A DNA stretch of 64,000 nucleotides from Bacteroidota bacterium (GTDB lineage: Bacteria; Bacteroidota; Bacteroidia; Chitinophagales; BACL12), in contig JADKEK010000011.1 of NCBI GenBank assembly GCA_016718035.1, positions 62,001 through 126,000 on the forward strand. The letters run 5' to 3'. A program made the translations under genes and the position numbers. Position 1 is the stretch's first letter; each line of letters opens with the position of its first letter. The notes beneath the pieces were generated by a model that worked only from the letters and a program-made list of their open reading frames with translations, ran no database searches and was not told where the DNA came from. This document shows, one piece after another, positions 54,301 through 63,752 of the stretch.

Positions 54301-56010
54301 ATGAAAAAATATTTTACCCTACTTATTGGTTCTACCTTTATTATAACTACTACTGACGGGCAAATTTTTACCAGAATTACTGATGGTGAATTAGTAAACA
54401 CCCCTTCCGATTCGCGAAGCTGCAATTGGGTGGATATTAATAACGATGGATTTCAAGATGTGTTTATTTCTAACGGAAAAGCCGGTGGAGAAAATAATAT
54501 GTTATATGTTAATCAGGGAGATGGCAATTTTACCACAGTGACCGGTGATCCTATCGTGATGGATAATCAACCATCCGATGGTGCTACCTGGGCCGATATG
54601 GATAACGATGGTGACATAGATGCGTTTGTGGTAAACTGGTATGGAAAAAATAATATGTTATATGCGAATAATGGTGATGGAACATTTGAACAAATAGTTG
54701 ATGGCATTGCAGTTAATGATTTTGGATATTCAGAAACTGCTGCCTGGGGCGATTATGATAATGACGGATATGTAGATTTATATGTAACAAATTCTGACAG
54801 CATCAAAAAAAATTATTTATATCACAATGATGGTTCCACCTTTACTAAAATAACTGAAGGAGATATTACAACTGAAGCTTATGTTTCTCGTTGTGCAAAT
54901 TGGATTGATGTAGATGGAGATAATGATGTAGATATGTTTGTTACTAACGAATCAAATCAGCAAGAAAATTTATATCTCAACAACGGAGATGGTACTTTTA
55001 CAAAAAAGACTAGTGATCCATTGGTATTAAATGGAGGTAAAACTATGAGTGCAAGTTGGGGTGATGTAGATAACGATGGTGACTTCGATGTTTTTTTGGC
55101 AAATGACGGAGCAAATAATGCACTTTTTTATAATGATGGTGAAGGAAATTTCACCAAAGCCACAACTGATATTGTTAGTAATGATGGAGGAAATTCATTC
55201 GGAAGTAATTTTGCTGATATTGATAATGATGGGGACTTAGATTTATTTGTAACCAATTCATTTTGGGGCACCATGTGGAATAATTTTTTATACCTCAATA
55301 ATGGCGATGGCACATTTACAAAAAATACCACTGATGTTACTGTAACAGATATGGGCTGGAGTTACGGAAATGCTTTTGGAGATTATGATAACGATGGGGA
55401 TATGGATTTAGTGGTTGCTAATTGTTACGGTGCTGCTCAAAATAATAATTTGTATAATAATAATGGCAATGATAATAATTGGGTAACAATTTCCTGTGTA
55501 GGCACTATGTCTAATAAATCGGCAATAGGTGCGGTTGTAAAAGTTTTGGCAACTATTAATGGCGAACCTACATGGCAAATGGCTCAAATAAGCGGCCAAA
55601 CAGGGTATTGTGGTCAAAACATGTTGCCTGCGCATTTCGGTCTAGGTGATGCAACAATTATTGACAGTGTATATATTTATTGGCCTAGTGGTTATGTAGA
55701 TATAGCTACTAATTTACCTATAAATCAATTTGCTACTATTGCAGAAGGCACTTATGGAAATGCTGTTTCGACTTTCGGTAAAAATGAATTAAAAATTGCT
55801 CCAAATCCTGCTGATACCTTTATTAATTTTGGGGTGAATGAATTGGCAGACATCCAAATATATAATTTAAATGGACAATTAGTCGTACAATATATTCAAT
55901 ATGCAAATGAAGATTTAAATATTACCTCCATTGAAACCGGTAATTATATTGTTGTAATAAATACCATTTCTAATTTTAAAATGGCAGGTAGATTAGTAGT
56001 AGCCAGATAA
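54301..56010 (+). CDS. VCBS/FG-GAP repeat protein with ASPIC/UnbV domain, T9SS cargo
   Basis: 569 residues from the ATG at 54301 (signal peptide MKKYFTLLIGSTFIITTTDG); an in-frame ATG at 54283 lies within a 7/8 promoter-like region (TATCTTGC at 54275) and is less likely. Seven repeats carry Ca2+-binding DxDxDG loops (for example WADMDNDGDIDAF, WGDYDNDGYVDLY, FADIDNDGDLDLF), predicting a seven-bladed beta-propeller. An ASPIC/UnbV domain (about 385-480, SAIGAVVKVL, AHFGLGDATIIDSVYIYWPSG) and a T9SS sorting domain (KIAPNPADTFINFG, ending AGRLVVAR) follow. A role in cell-surface binding is inferred. Confidence 0.9.
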   Translation: MKKYFTLLIGSTFIITTTDGQIFTRITDGELVNTPSDSRSCNWVDINNDGFQDVFISNGKAGGENNMLYVNQGDGNFTTVTGDPIVMDNQPSDGATWADMDNDGDIDAFVVNWYGKNNMLYANNGDGTFEQIVDGIAVNDFGYSETAAWGDYDNDGYVDLYVTNSDSIKKNYLYHNDGSTFTKITEGDITTEAYVSRCANWIDVDGDNDVDMFVTNESNQQENLYLNNGDGTFTKKTSDPLVLNGGKTMSASWGDVDNDGDFDVFLANDGANNALFYNDGEGNFTKATTDIVSNDGGNSFGSNFADIDNDGDLDLFVTNSFWGTMWNNFLYLNNGDGTFTKNTTDVTVTDMGWSYGNAFGDYDNDGDMDLVVANCYGAAQNNNLYNNNGNDNNWVTISCVGTMSNKSAIGAVVKVLATINGEPTWQMAQISGQTGYCGQNMLPAHFGLGDATIIDSVYIYWPSGYVDIATNLPINQFATIAEGTYGNAVSTFGKNELKIAPNPADTFINFGVNELADIQIYNLNGQLVVQYIQYANEDLNITSIETGNYIVVINTISNFKMAGRLVVAR

Positions 56011-56147
56011 TACAATATATTTAACTCAGTCAATAATCAACCTCATACCACGATGATTTGAGTGCAATTTAATACTTTTAATTTTGGGTGTTGGAAGTTG
56101 CAATTTCGACTACGAAAATCAAAATTATTCCTGCAGGATCATAGAAT

Positions 56148-56756
56148 TTATTTAATTTTTTCTTCCAACATTGGTTTTATCTTTTCAACCCATTCCTGTT
56201 TTAAAATGCTTAACACAATGCTATCGCGACGGCCTCCGGTTAATTTTGGGGTATTACTTCGTAATATTCCCTCCTCAATACAACCAATCTTTTTCATCGC
56301 ACGAATACTTTTTGCATTGTTGGCATCAGCGCGAAATTCAACACGCTCTATTCCCATGTTTTCAAATGCATGTGCTAATAATAAATATTTACAATGTGTA
56401 TTTAAACCTGTCCCTTGAAATTGTTTGCCATACCAAGTATACCCAAGTTGTAAAGATTGCATAGGCAATTGAATATCATAATATCTTGTGCTGCCCGCAT
56501 ATTGTTGCGTCCTTTTATCAAAAACAATAAATGGATATTCCCGAAGTTGATTTTTTGCGTTTAATGCAATTTGTAAATAATTTTTCATCCCTGCTTCACC
56601 TGCAGCTGAAACTAGCGAATATGTCCATAAATCAGGTTCGTTAAGTGCAAAAGGAAGTAATAGCTCATAATCGGCTTCTTGCAATGGTCTCAATTCTACA
56701 ACAGATGTAGAAAGCACAATCGGTTTTGTTAAATCAAAGAAAGAGGAGTTGTTCAT
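56148..56756 (-). CDS. GNAT-family N-acetyltransferase (RimJ/RimL-like)
   Basis: 202 residues. The RimL-type pattern is present: VVELRPLQEADYELLLPFA at the N-terminus, LGYTWYGKQFQGTGLNTHCK as the acetyl-CoA phosphate-binding loop, and IERVEFRADANNAKSIRAMKKIGCIEEGILR. No signal peptide, so cytoplasmic; it probably acetylates an N-terminus or amine on a small molecule. A perfect TAATTTTG box (56773-56780), with a TTG 21 bases upstream of it, precedes the start. The 137-base gap to the convergent VCBS gene shows nothing recognisable. Confidence 0.88.
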   Translation of the reverse strand: MNNSSFFDLTKPIVLSTSVVELRPLQEADYELLLPFALNEPDLWTYSLVSAAGEAGMKNYLQIALNAKNQLREYPFIVFDKRTQQYAGSTRYYDIQLPMQSLQLGYTWYGKQFQGTGLNTHCKYLLLAHAFENMGIERVEFRADANNAKSIRAMKKIGCIEEGILRSNTPKLTGGRRDSIVLSILKQEWVEKIKPMLEEKIK

Positions 56757-56772
56757 ACATTTATACTTATTG

Positions 56773-56828
56773 CAAAATTATCAATTGCATTTAAAATAAA
56801 GCAAGGTATCAAAAATTTAATATATTTG
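56773..56828. promoter_or_regulatory. Divergent promoters of the GNAT gene and the 56873 gene
   Basis: TAATTTTG (56773-56780, minus strand) serves the GNAT gene, with TTG at 56802-56804. TATATTTG (56821-56828, plus strand) serves the 56873 gene. Both boxes are perfect TAnnTTTG matches. Confidence 0.5.
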
Positions 56829-56872
56829 AAATCGTGAAGCAACCTGATTTAAAGCATAGTGGTTTATTATTG

Positions 56873-57661
56873 ATGTATCGTTTATGCCTGGCTGTTGCTT
56901 TATTTATTGCTTGTTTGCGTGTTGGGAATTCGCAGGTGATTGATACATTAAACGCCCAAAATGAATTCATTCTACCTTCCAATAGCTGCAATATTGGGGT
57001 ATCGGCAAATTTGGCTTCCTATAAAATTAAAGGTGCTACAACTTTATCTAATGTTGGTTTTGAACCTGCACTTTCGTTTGCTGCCTACTATAACTTAAAT
57101 AAGCTTGTCACTCATGGATGGTATCTACAAACTCAATATGCGTGGGGAGGTAATATCAGAAATCAGTCTTCAAATGCGTTTGGGTTTGAAGCAGGCTACA
57201 GAGCTTCTCTATTACTGGCACCGTTTGGCTTAATTACCGGAGTAGGATATAAATCAACAGTTTATGATTTTAGTAATATCACCCCAAATCAAAATTTCTG
57301 GTTGACACAAATCTACATGCCTGCAGAAGTTTATTGGTCAAAACTATTGCCTTCCAACAATGCCATTTTAGTTCAACTTTCGATACCAATGGCTGAGTTG
57401 GTGAGTAATTCTGATGCAACATTTAGAAATCCTGTTTCTGCAGCAGACGCAGAACCCTTAACTTTTGGTCTAATTAATAGTGATTTTGAAGCCGCTTTAC
57501 CCTTGGCAGATTTTTTTGGGGTTAAACTAGGGGTGGCCTATGTTAAAACACTGTCCAAAACCAAGGCTTTGAAATTGGCCTATGTTTTCCAATACTTTCA
57601 GCTATTTGAGCCTGTTTATATCAATACCGACAATGGCCTGACCTTGGTTTACCAGTTCTGA
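56873..57661 (+). CDS. Secreted or outer-membrane protein of unknown function
   Basis: 262 residues from the ATG at 56873 (signal peptide MYRLCLAVALFIACLRVGNSQ). A GTG at 56834 would start within six bases of the -7 box and is unlikely. The mature protein is beta-rich with alternating aromatic patterns (WYLQTQYAWGG, FGFEAGYRASLLL, ITGVGYKSTVYDF) and ends in TLVYQF, with a terminal Phe as in small outer-membrane barrels. No family is recognised. Confidence 0.7.
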   Translation: MYRLCLAVALFIACLRVGNSQVIDTLNAQNEFILPSNSCNIGVSANLASYKIKGATTLSNVGFEPALSFAAYYNLNKLVTHGWYLQTQYAWGGNIRNQSSNAFGFEAGYRASLLLAPFGLITGVGYKSTVYDFSNITPNQNFWLTQIYMPAEVYWSKLLPSNNAILVQLSIPMAELVSNSDATFRNPVSAADAEPLTFGLINSDFEAALPLADFFGVKLGVAYVKTLSKTKALKLAYVFQYFQLFEPVYINTDNGLTLVYQF

Positions 57662-57673
57662 AACTCACAGCTT

Positions 57674-57705
57674 TTTGGAGAAATCACGCAAAAGGTTTAT
57701 TTTTA
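57674..57705 (+). promoter_or_regulatory. Promoter of the small secreted protein gene
   Basis: TTTG (57674-57677), 20 bases, TATTTTTA (57698-57705), a 7/8 match to the -7 box, 27 bases before the ATG at 57733. Confidence 0.5.
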
Positions 57706-57732
57706 GCATCAGAAACAACAAAACATATTCAT

Positions 57733-58128
57733 ATGAAATCAAATCGCCACTTTTTTACTGTTGTTATTTTGATGTTGGTGTCAGCGTTCTCGTACGCTCA
57801 AGATGCCGGTGTACCTAATGGCTCCTATAAAGCTACTCAACTGGCTTCAACAGGTAAACCACACATTATAACGATGGAAAGCACTACAATTGACGGTGTA
57901 AGCCATATTTCTTATACTGAAACAATTGATGGTGTTGAAATTTGTTCCGCAAAATTAGTTTACACCGCAACCGAATCAGCAGACCGTTATTTGTATAAGT
58001 CTACAGTATCAGGAACAAAAGATTGCACAAATGGAGCTGATATGCGTTTTATAGTGTTGGATGCTACTGGTACCGCAATAAACATGCAGAGAGGAACTGG
58101 AAGGGTTTTCTCACTTGTGAAACAATAA
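57733..58128 (+). CDS. Small secreted protein, unknown
   Basis: 131 residues with a signal peptide (HFFTVVILMLVSAFSYAQ). The mature ~106 residues are beta-rich, with two Cys (EICSAKLVY, TKDCTNGADM) that may form a disulfide, and no sorting domain. No family is recognised. It has its own promoter and a strong terminator, so it is a single-gene unit. Confidence 0.75.
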   Translation: MKSNRHFFTVVILMLVSAFSYAQDAGVPNGSYKATQLASTGKPHIITMESTTIDGVSHISYTETIDGVEICSAKLVYTATESADRYLYKSTVSGTKDCTNGADMRFIVLDATGTAINMQRGTGRVFSLVKQ

Positions 58129-58148
58129 ACATATTTAATTTTATTTCT

Positions 58149-58181
58149 ACCCCTTGGCGTTTATTCGTCAAGGGGTTTTTT
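58149..58181 (+). terminator. Intrinsic terminator after the small secreted protein gene
   Basis: ACCCCTTGGCG (58149-58159), loop TTTATT, CGTCAAGGGGT (58166-58176) form an 11-bp stem with one G-U pair, followed by six T. Confidence 0.92.
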
Positions 58182-58343
58182 ATTGCCATTACTTCATCCA
58201 GTTTAGTATTTACTAAGTTAATTGTCCATTTCACACAAAATTTAGGGCAGTTCGCTCAAAGCCGTTTTTTTGTTGTATGAAAAGAAAATACTTTTGGATT
58301 ATTAATCAATTGAAAATATTTATACACACAATATTTACCTGTT

Positions 58344-58889
58344 ATGAAACAAATGCTCTTTTCCCTTTTTCTGCTATTTTCCATGAATACTGTATTAAGT
58401 GCTGGCAATTATCCTCAGGTTGCCACACTTAATATTCCGGTTGAGTCATTTGATGCAATTCGAGTTGAAAAAGGCATCACGGTAATTCTGCAGCAAGGTG
58501 ATATACCAGGAGTTAATGTAGCCGATCATAAAGATGCAAATGCAATAAATATTAGGTGTAAAGGCGCCCAATTACGAATAAGTAAAAAAATGTTCAGAAA
58601 ACAAACTACTGTTTATGTTACTTGCAGCGAATTAACCAAAATTCGCGCATGTTACGGTGCACAGGTTATAGCAAATGATCTAAGCGGTGAACAGCTTGAA
58701 TTAATTGTTGATGAAAATGCAGTAGTTTATATTAAAGCAGATGTAGATTTAATAAAATCAACAAATAGAAATGGATTAATCAATATTACAGGTGATTACC
58801 ATGTAGAAAAAGGATTATACGATTACAACGGAAGATATTCAGTAATATATACACATACAAAACCTAATCTTACCGAATCAATTAAATAA
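58344..58889 (+). CDS. GIN-domain (DUF2807-like) secreted protein
   Basis: 181 residues with a signal peptide (MKQMLFSLFLLFSMNTVLSAG). The body has the head-GIN pattern of DUF2807: an opening strand FDAIRVEKGITVILQQGD, then a regular beta-solenoid (CKGAQLRISKKM, IRACYGAQVIANDLSG, LELIVDENAVVYIKA). These domains are widespread in Bacteroidota, probably envelope or surface, with no known activity; many are called putative adhesins. It resembles in style, not sequence, the DUF4097 protein at 47871. No clear promoter box was found in the 215-base upstream gap. Confidence 0.75.
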   Translation: MKQMLFSLFLLFSMNTVLSAGNYPQVATLNIPVESFDAIRVEKGITVILQQGDIPGVNVADHKDANAINIRCKGAQLRISKKMFRKQTTVYVTCSELTKIRACYGAQVIANDLSGEQLELIVDENAVVYIKADVDLIKSTNRNGLINITGDYHVEKGLYDYNGRYSVIYTHTKPNLTESIK

Positions 58890-58913
58890 TATTTTATCAT
58901 GCAGATTTCTAAG

Positions 58914-58938
58914 AGGTTCACAATTGTGAGCCTTTTTT
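58914..58938 (+). terminator. Intrinsic terminator of the GIN-domain gene
   Basis: AGGTTCAC (58914-58921), loop AATT, GTGAGCCT (58926-58933), one G-U pair, then six T. Its T run overlaps the stop codon of the convergent DUF2721 gene. Confidence 0.8.
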
Positions 58939-59377
58939 ATTTATCGAATTTTTTGCGTATATAGTCTACCAGATTTTCACCTTCCATGCCTTCCATATCA
59001 GATAATTCTAGTTCTAGGGCTCTGGTGCTTTGCATGATTTCTATTAATGAAATAATCAGACTTGTCGAGAAGCTGATGATAGATGCTGCAAAGGTAATAT
59101 GGGCTAATTCAAAGTTGTCCTGATATATGGTATACATGCACATGATGGCTAATAAAAATGATGTCACACCAAAAAATTGCATGCGGCGAACTAACTTAAT
59201 ACGGTACTGGAGATTTTTAATTTGTAACTGCAAATTATTATTCGATTTATTGGTCTGATATTCATCGTGCAGTTTTCTTACCACCGAACTCAAAGCCATA
59301 AATCGGTTGGTATAGGCTAACATAACCAAACTAATTGCAGGGAATAATAAGGCCGGTGTATTGATTGTGATATCCAT
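58937..59377 (-). CDS. DUF2721 membrane protein
   Basis: 146 residues. The N-terminus TPALLFPAISLVMLAYTNRFMALSSVVRKLH matches the DUF2721 pattern. Three hydrophobic segments (about 8-27, 70-88 and 92-116) place it in a membrane, separated by a charged helix. The C-terminus is acidic (ELSDMEGMEGENLVDYIRKKF). No function is known for the family. It lies 49 bases downstream of the large outer-membrane gene on the same strand. Confidence 0.8.
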   Translation of the reverse strand: MDITINTPALLFPAISLVMLAYTNRFMALSSVVRKLHDEYQTNKSNNNLQLQIKNLQYRIKLVRRMQFFGVTSFLLAIMCMYTIYQDNFELAHITFAASIISFSTSLIISLIEIMQSTRALELELSDMEGMEGENLVDYIRKKFDK

Positions 59378-59426
59378 AATGCAAATTAAACTAATTATAA
59401 GGAATTGCCCACTTTTTCATCGGTAT

Positions 59427-62400
59427 TTAAAATATAGCCCGCATTTGCAACCTGCCTAAATGTGTAATCGGGTTGTCGCCGGTTTTTCTGCCTTCATAAC
59501 TGGCAGTTAATTGCAACAGTTGTGATAACTTTCTGTCCAGCGTTAGATTCCATAAGAGATTATTGCCATTATTTAATCCCTCCAGCATGGCATAACCCAC
59601 TGGCGTATCTTCAATACCTTCAAATGCAATTTCGATGTATGAAAATTTAGCAGAAATAGTGCTTTTGGCAACAACATTATACCTTACGTCTAAGGTGAAT
59701 TCATTACTTATTAATGTTTCTGCTCCTTCATTGTTTTTGCTGGTTGTGTATTGATAGAATGCAGTGGTTCTAAAAACACTATTCTGAATAAACGTAATTT
59801 TTGGTTCGGCCGAATAATATGGGATAAAATAGGTTTTGTTTGTAAAGGCATCTGATACCAGCGATTTATTTCCTTTAATAAAAGTTCCGTTAACTGTTAT
59901 TGGTTTGGCAATTTTATAGCGGAAAATAATTTTATGCTCATCTTTTCCTCTGCTTTCAGGGCCAACGGTAATGACAATTTTATTGAAATTACGTAAATAA
60001 CTATAATCTATTCCGAATTTGGTTCCTGCTCGGTTAAAGAATAAGGTATTTAACCAATATACATTTGAACTCACCAACAAACTATCAGCAATTTCAGAGA
60101 ATGGATTATAAGCATTCAACGATTGGTCATCTAATACTTTGCGTGAAAGTTGCAGTGATGATTGTGCGGCAAATTTTCCGACAAACCCTTCAAACCCTTT
60201 GCTATCATGCCAAATTACTTTTGGATTCAAACCTAATGCATAATTGAAATTGGTCAAATTGCTTTGTATATATTCATCTGTTGGGGTAATTACCTGAACA
60301 AAATTGGCTTCATCAGCAAATACCGCAATTTCAAATTCATCTAATTCCTGTGCGCCATTCGCATTATAATCATTCCAGGTATAAACACCTAAGCCGGGTT
60401 CAACTTCAACATAAGTAAATGTACGTTTTGGTTCCTGACCTGTTCCTAATTCATAAAACAAATCTCCTGTTACTAAACCTTTCTTTACAGTAAAACTGTT
60501 TTGTAATCGACCTAATAATGATTTTTCAGGATTTAATAAGGTTAATGATGTATCTAAAATAGATAAGGTTCTGTAAGTTAATTGCCAGGAATATTTATTA
60601 TTTATTTTTTTATTGAATGCACCATTTAAGGAATATGTATTGCCTTGTGTAACGTTAGTGAATTTTCCGTTTAACGGTAATTTATCTAAGCGGGTAATTA
60701 TTTCACCCTTAATTGCAGTTTTTGCGGTATCTGAACTTCCTATGAAATATTGTAACTGATCGTAATAAAATGCAGTGCTCAATAATGAATCACCCTGTGT
60801 AGCAATTGCATTATGCTCACCTTCATACAAGATACCCGTTTTCCATTGTTTAATTGCCGGGAAAGTTCTTGTTATGCTGGCTTTAGGGCGAAAAAACACT
60901 GCTTGATTACTATCATCACTTGATTGTAAAAAACTGCCACCTGCTGTTAAGTTCCATTTGGCTGTGGTAAATCCACCGTTCAGTGCTTGTAAAAAACCGG
61001 AATATTCATCTTCGCGAATAAATGCAGATGATTGAAATCCTAAATTCCATTTTTCACTACCGGAAATTGTGAGTCCGGCATTCGCATAATGTTCATTCGT
61101 TTTTTCAGTTGAAAATATATTCCAATCGCGATTAAACTCTACTGAACGATAGCGCTCAGGTGGAGCGAAATTAGCTGCAGCAAATTCGTAATTCGCCTGT
61201 GTTTGTATTTTAGTTGTTGCGCTTATATTTTTATTAAAATTATAACTTCCCTTATAGGCAAATCCCGAATTATCAGCATTATCAATTTCGGAAAACGTAT
61301 TTACATCATTATTGGTAAATGCTATTTCACTGCCAATTGTATGATTAGGTGTCAGCTGATAACTACCGCCCAATGCTACCATGGTCGATTTTTTTGGAGC
61401 TATTAATAAAATAACCGGCTCTGCACTTCCTTGCGGAACACCTGCAATAGGAGCAACCCATTGATACACCCGCCCATTTGCGGAAGTTGTTGTGAGGATG
61501 TAATTTCCGTTATTACTGCCTAATTCGGTAAATGATAAAGCATATTTAGCTGAATCGGGATGGGTAGAAAATACAAATACAGAATCAAATCCAAGTGTAT
61601 CAACCATCTTATACATGATACGCGAAGCATCAAATGCAATACTATCTATACCTGATGAAAAGGCTTGGTTCAATGAATCTCCAACCGATGATAAAATATT
61701 GCGTTGCTCGGAATCTATTGTTTGGTCTAATGGCTGATTTTTGCTGTCTTGCTCGCTGTAAATATTTAAGTGTAATGATAGTTTATCGTCACCTGATGTA
61801 AATGTGCTTCCTGAATATACCAAAGAACGGAAATAATTTTTGTCTGAATATTCAAACTCGATTTGCACCCTTTTATCTTTCGTCAATAACACCTTTGTGG
61901 TGAAGGCAATTTCACCCGCATTATAATCAATGATATAATCATTTTCTGCACCGCGAACCATTAATTTGCCATCAATATAAACACGTTCAGTTCCTGCTAA
62001 AATGATAATAAACGTTTCTCCATTATTCCCTTTCAATTTATATGGACCCTGATTACCTTCTATTATCGGAATGTCTTGTCTTGAATAATTTCCCTTGGCA
62101 ACAGCTAAACTTAAACCACTTGTAAATGTTCCGCCATAAAGGTCAAAAGCTCCGGTGTAACTTGCTCCTTGTAATTTTTTATAATAATTCATAAAATAAC
62201 CCGGAGGCCGATAAATTTCGTAATCACCCATAATGAGCTGTTGCCTGTTTTTCGACAACTGGATAAATACTTTGTCAAATTCCTGCAACTGTTGTGTATT
62301 GCCTTCAGGTTGAATAGGGATATTATTATCGGTTATCGATGCAGATATATTGACATCATTTTGCAGCTTCCCATTTAATTGTAAATTAAAATCGGAATTT

Positions 62401-62867
62401 ACCACTACATCCTGATTATTGCCAAAGGATATTCCCCTTGCGAAACTTCCATTATAATCTAACCCGGAAATATTTAGGTAAGGCTCAGAATTTTTTATAT
62501 CGATTACATATGGTTTGAAGTTGATATTGGCACTGTCGAACAACGCAGGATTTTTATTAAAATAAGTCCTTGTAAATAAATATGGAAATACCTGGTATTG
62601 AATTCGTATAACACCTTCAAAAGGCTTGAGGAAAATTAAGCGTGAATTAAAATATTCAACCTTAAAAAAACTGCTATCTAAAATTGTAAATAATGTATCT
62701 CCCGATTCAACATATGAAATTGTCATTGTTCCGGGAATAATGCTGAGTGTATCAATAGTCAGCGTATCATTTGCCACTGTAATTGTGCGCACTCGTTCAT
62801 TACCGCTCTGTGCTTTAATATGCACTGTGGTAAAAAGAATGATACAAACCGATATCAGGAGTCGCAG
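59427..62867 (-). CDS. Large outer-membrane protein of unknown function, non-canonical start
   Basis: 1146 residues if translation begins at the CTG at 62867 (RLLISVCIILFTTVHIKAQ follows, a complete signal peptide ending at KAQ). The first canonical start, GTG at 62825, would cut this peptide in half, and no ATG, GTG or TTG lies upstream in frame before a stop; ATT at 62898-62900 is another option. The mature protein has a beta-rich N-terminal part with NIPIQPEGNTQQLQEFDKV, MGDYEIYRPPGYF, GTERVYIDGKLMVRGAENDY and IDYNAGEIAFT, sequence I have seen in large Bacteroidota surface proteins including SprA-like ones. A long barrel-like C-terminal part ends in LGRLQMRAIF. No specific function can be given. 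Confidence 0.75.
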   Translation of the reverse strand: MRLLISVCIILFTTVHIKAQSGNERVRTITVANDTLTIDTLSIIPGTMTISYVESGDTLFTILDSSFFKVEYFNSRLIFLKPFEGVIRIQYQVFPYLFTRTYFNKNPALFDSANINFKPYVIDIKNSEPYLNISGLDYNGSFARGISFGNNQDVVVNSDFNLQLNGKLQNDVNISASITDNNIPIQPEGNTQQLQEFDKVFIQLSKNRQQLIMGDYEIYRPPGYFMNYYKKLQGASYTGAFDLYGGTFTSGLSLAVAKGNYSRQDIPIIEGNQGPYKLKGNNGETFIIILAGTERVYIDGKLMVRGAENDYIIDYNAGEIAFTTKVLLTKDKRVQIEFEYSDKNYFRSLVYSGSTFTSGDDKLSLHLNIYSEQDSKNQPLDQTIDSEQRNILSSVGDSLNQAFSSGIDSIAFDASRIMYKMVDTLGFDSVFVFSTHPDSAKYALSFTELGSNNGNYILTTTSANGRVYQWVAPIAGVPQGSAEPVILLIAPKKSTMVALGGSYQLTPNHTIGSEIAFTNNDVNTFSEIDNADNSGFAYKGSYNFNKNISATTKIQTQANYEFAAANFAPPERYRSVEFNRDWNIFSTEKTNEHYANAGLTISGSEKWNLGFQSSAFIREDEYSGFLQALNGGFTTAKWNLTAGGSFLQSSDDSNQAVFFRPKASITRTFPAIKQWKTGILYEGEHNAIATQGDSLLSTAFYYDQLQYFIGSSDTAKTAIKGEIITRLDKLPLNGKFTNVTQGNTYSLNGAFNKKINNKYSWQLTYRTLSILDTSLTLLNPEKSLLGRLQNSFTVKKGLVTGDLFYELGTGQEPKRTFTYVEVEPGLGVYTWNDYNANGAQELDEFEIAVFADEANFVQVITPTDEYIQSNLTNFNYALGLNPKVIWHDSKGFEGFVGKFAAQSSLQLSRKVLDDQSLNAYNPFSEIADSLLVSSNVYWLNTLFFNRAGTKFGIDYSYLRNFNKIVITVGPESRGKDEHKIIFRYKIAKPITVNGTFIKGNKSLVSDAFTNKTYFIPYYSAEPKITFIQNSVFRTTAFYQYTTSKNNEGAETLISNEFTLDVRYNVVAKSTISAKFSYIEIAFEGIEDTPVGYAMLEGLNNGNNLLWNLTLDRKLSQLLQLTASYEGRKTGDNPITHLGRLQMRAIF

Positions 62868-62946
62868 TCTAATAGCCTGTCTTTTTTTGGTAAAGTTAAT
62901 TGTAAGACAGGAAACGTTGCTGAAGCGCGGTATGGTATCCCGTTTA

Positions 62947-63687
62947 TTAGGAAACCGGTTCTTTGTTTAAGCGGATTACATGCATCAAATTGAGTAACCT
63001 GATAATAGGGTAGGTGGGGTCTATTTCAAACCAACGTACCCCAAAATTTGGACGAGCAAGTAACTTATGGTGATTGTTATGGTAGCTTTCACCCATCATA
63101 AGCACATCAACCGGTAAAAAGTTTTTGCTGGTGTCTTCCATTTCAAAGTTTCTGTACCCGTATTTATGTGCAAAATAGTTGATAATAGCGCCGTGAACTG
63201 GTCCCATTAAACAAGTTATAGGGAACAACAGCCACATCCACCATTGTGTAGCAAATGCCAGATAAAATAGGAAATATATAACACCCCACGCAATACGAAT
63301 GCCGAATGAGCTGACAAATCGGTCGAAACTACGCCACATTGGTAGGTTTTTCATGAATTTATCATCAACCGGAAATTTATCGCTATTAATATCACCGTAA
63401 ATCTGTTTGGTCTTCCACATTAATGGAAATAACCCTTTGGTATAACTTGGTGAATGCGGGTCGTTTTCTGTGTCAGTAAACGCATGATGTAAACGATGCA
63501 ATATTCCGTAGGCATATGGACTTAAATACGATGACCCTTGCGTTATCCAGGTGAAAAAGTAAAAGAACTTCTCCCAAAATGCATTCATTCTGAACATACT
63601 ATGCGCTGCATATCGGTGTAGGAAAAACGTTTGGCTAAACAAAGAAAGATACCAATGCAGGATAAAAACGATAAAAAAGATGGTCAT
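62947..63687 (-). CDS. Acyl-CoA (fatty-acid) desaturase
   Basis: 246 residues. The three His boxes of membrane di-iron desaturases are complete: HRYAAH, HRLHH and HNNHH (in ESYHNNHH), between hydrophobic segments at about 2-20, 36-60 and 130-170. It introduces a double bond into an acyl chain in the cytoplasmic membrane. Length is slightly short for the family, as the usual first helix is abbreviated. It starts 42 bases downstream of a perfect TAACTTTG box (63727-63734). The 79-base gap before the next gene in the same direction encodes the signal-peptide region of the large outer-membrane gene. Confidence 0.92.
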   Translation of the reverse strand: MTIFFIVFILHWYLSLFSQTFFLHRYAAHSMFRMNAFWEKFFYFFTWITQGSSYLSPYAYGILHRLHHAFTDTENDPHSPSYTKGLFPLMWKTKQIYGDINSDKFPVDDKFMKNLPMWRSFDRFVSSFGIRIAWGVIYFLFYLAFATQWWMWLLFPITCLMGPVHGAIINYFAHKYGYRNFEMEDTSKNFLPVDVLMMGESYHNNHHKLLARPNFGVRWFEIDPTYPIIRLLNLMHVIRLNKEPVS

Positions 63688-63726
63688 ACAGTTGAACTGT
63701 TTTTTATAATCTTGTTAATTCGGCTG

Positions 63727-63734
63727 CAAAGTTA
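63727..63734 (-). promoter_or_regulatory. -7 promoter box of the desaturase gene
   Basis: TAACTTTG on the minus strand is a perfect TAnnTTTG match, 39 bases before the ATG, between the stop of the DinB-like gene and the desaturase. Confidence 0.5.
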
Positions 63735-63752
63735 GTGCATTTCGGGCAGCAA

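Noticed and set aside
54370..55480. Recurrent GATAACGATGG-like segments considered as DNA tandem repeats.
   Set aside because: They encode the DxDxDG loops of the propeller and vary at codon level; explained by the protein.
59427..62825. GTG at 62825 as the true start of the large outer-membrane protein.
   Set aside because: It would remove the hydrophobic core of an evident signal peptide encoded just upstream.
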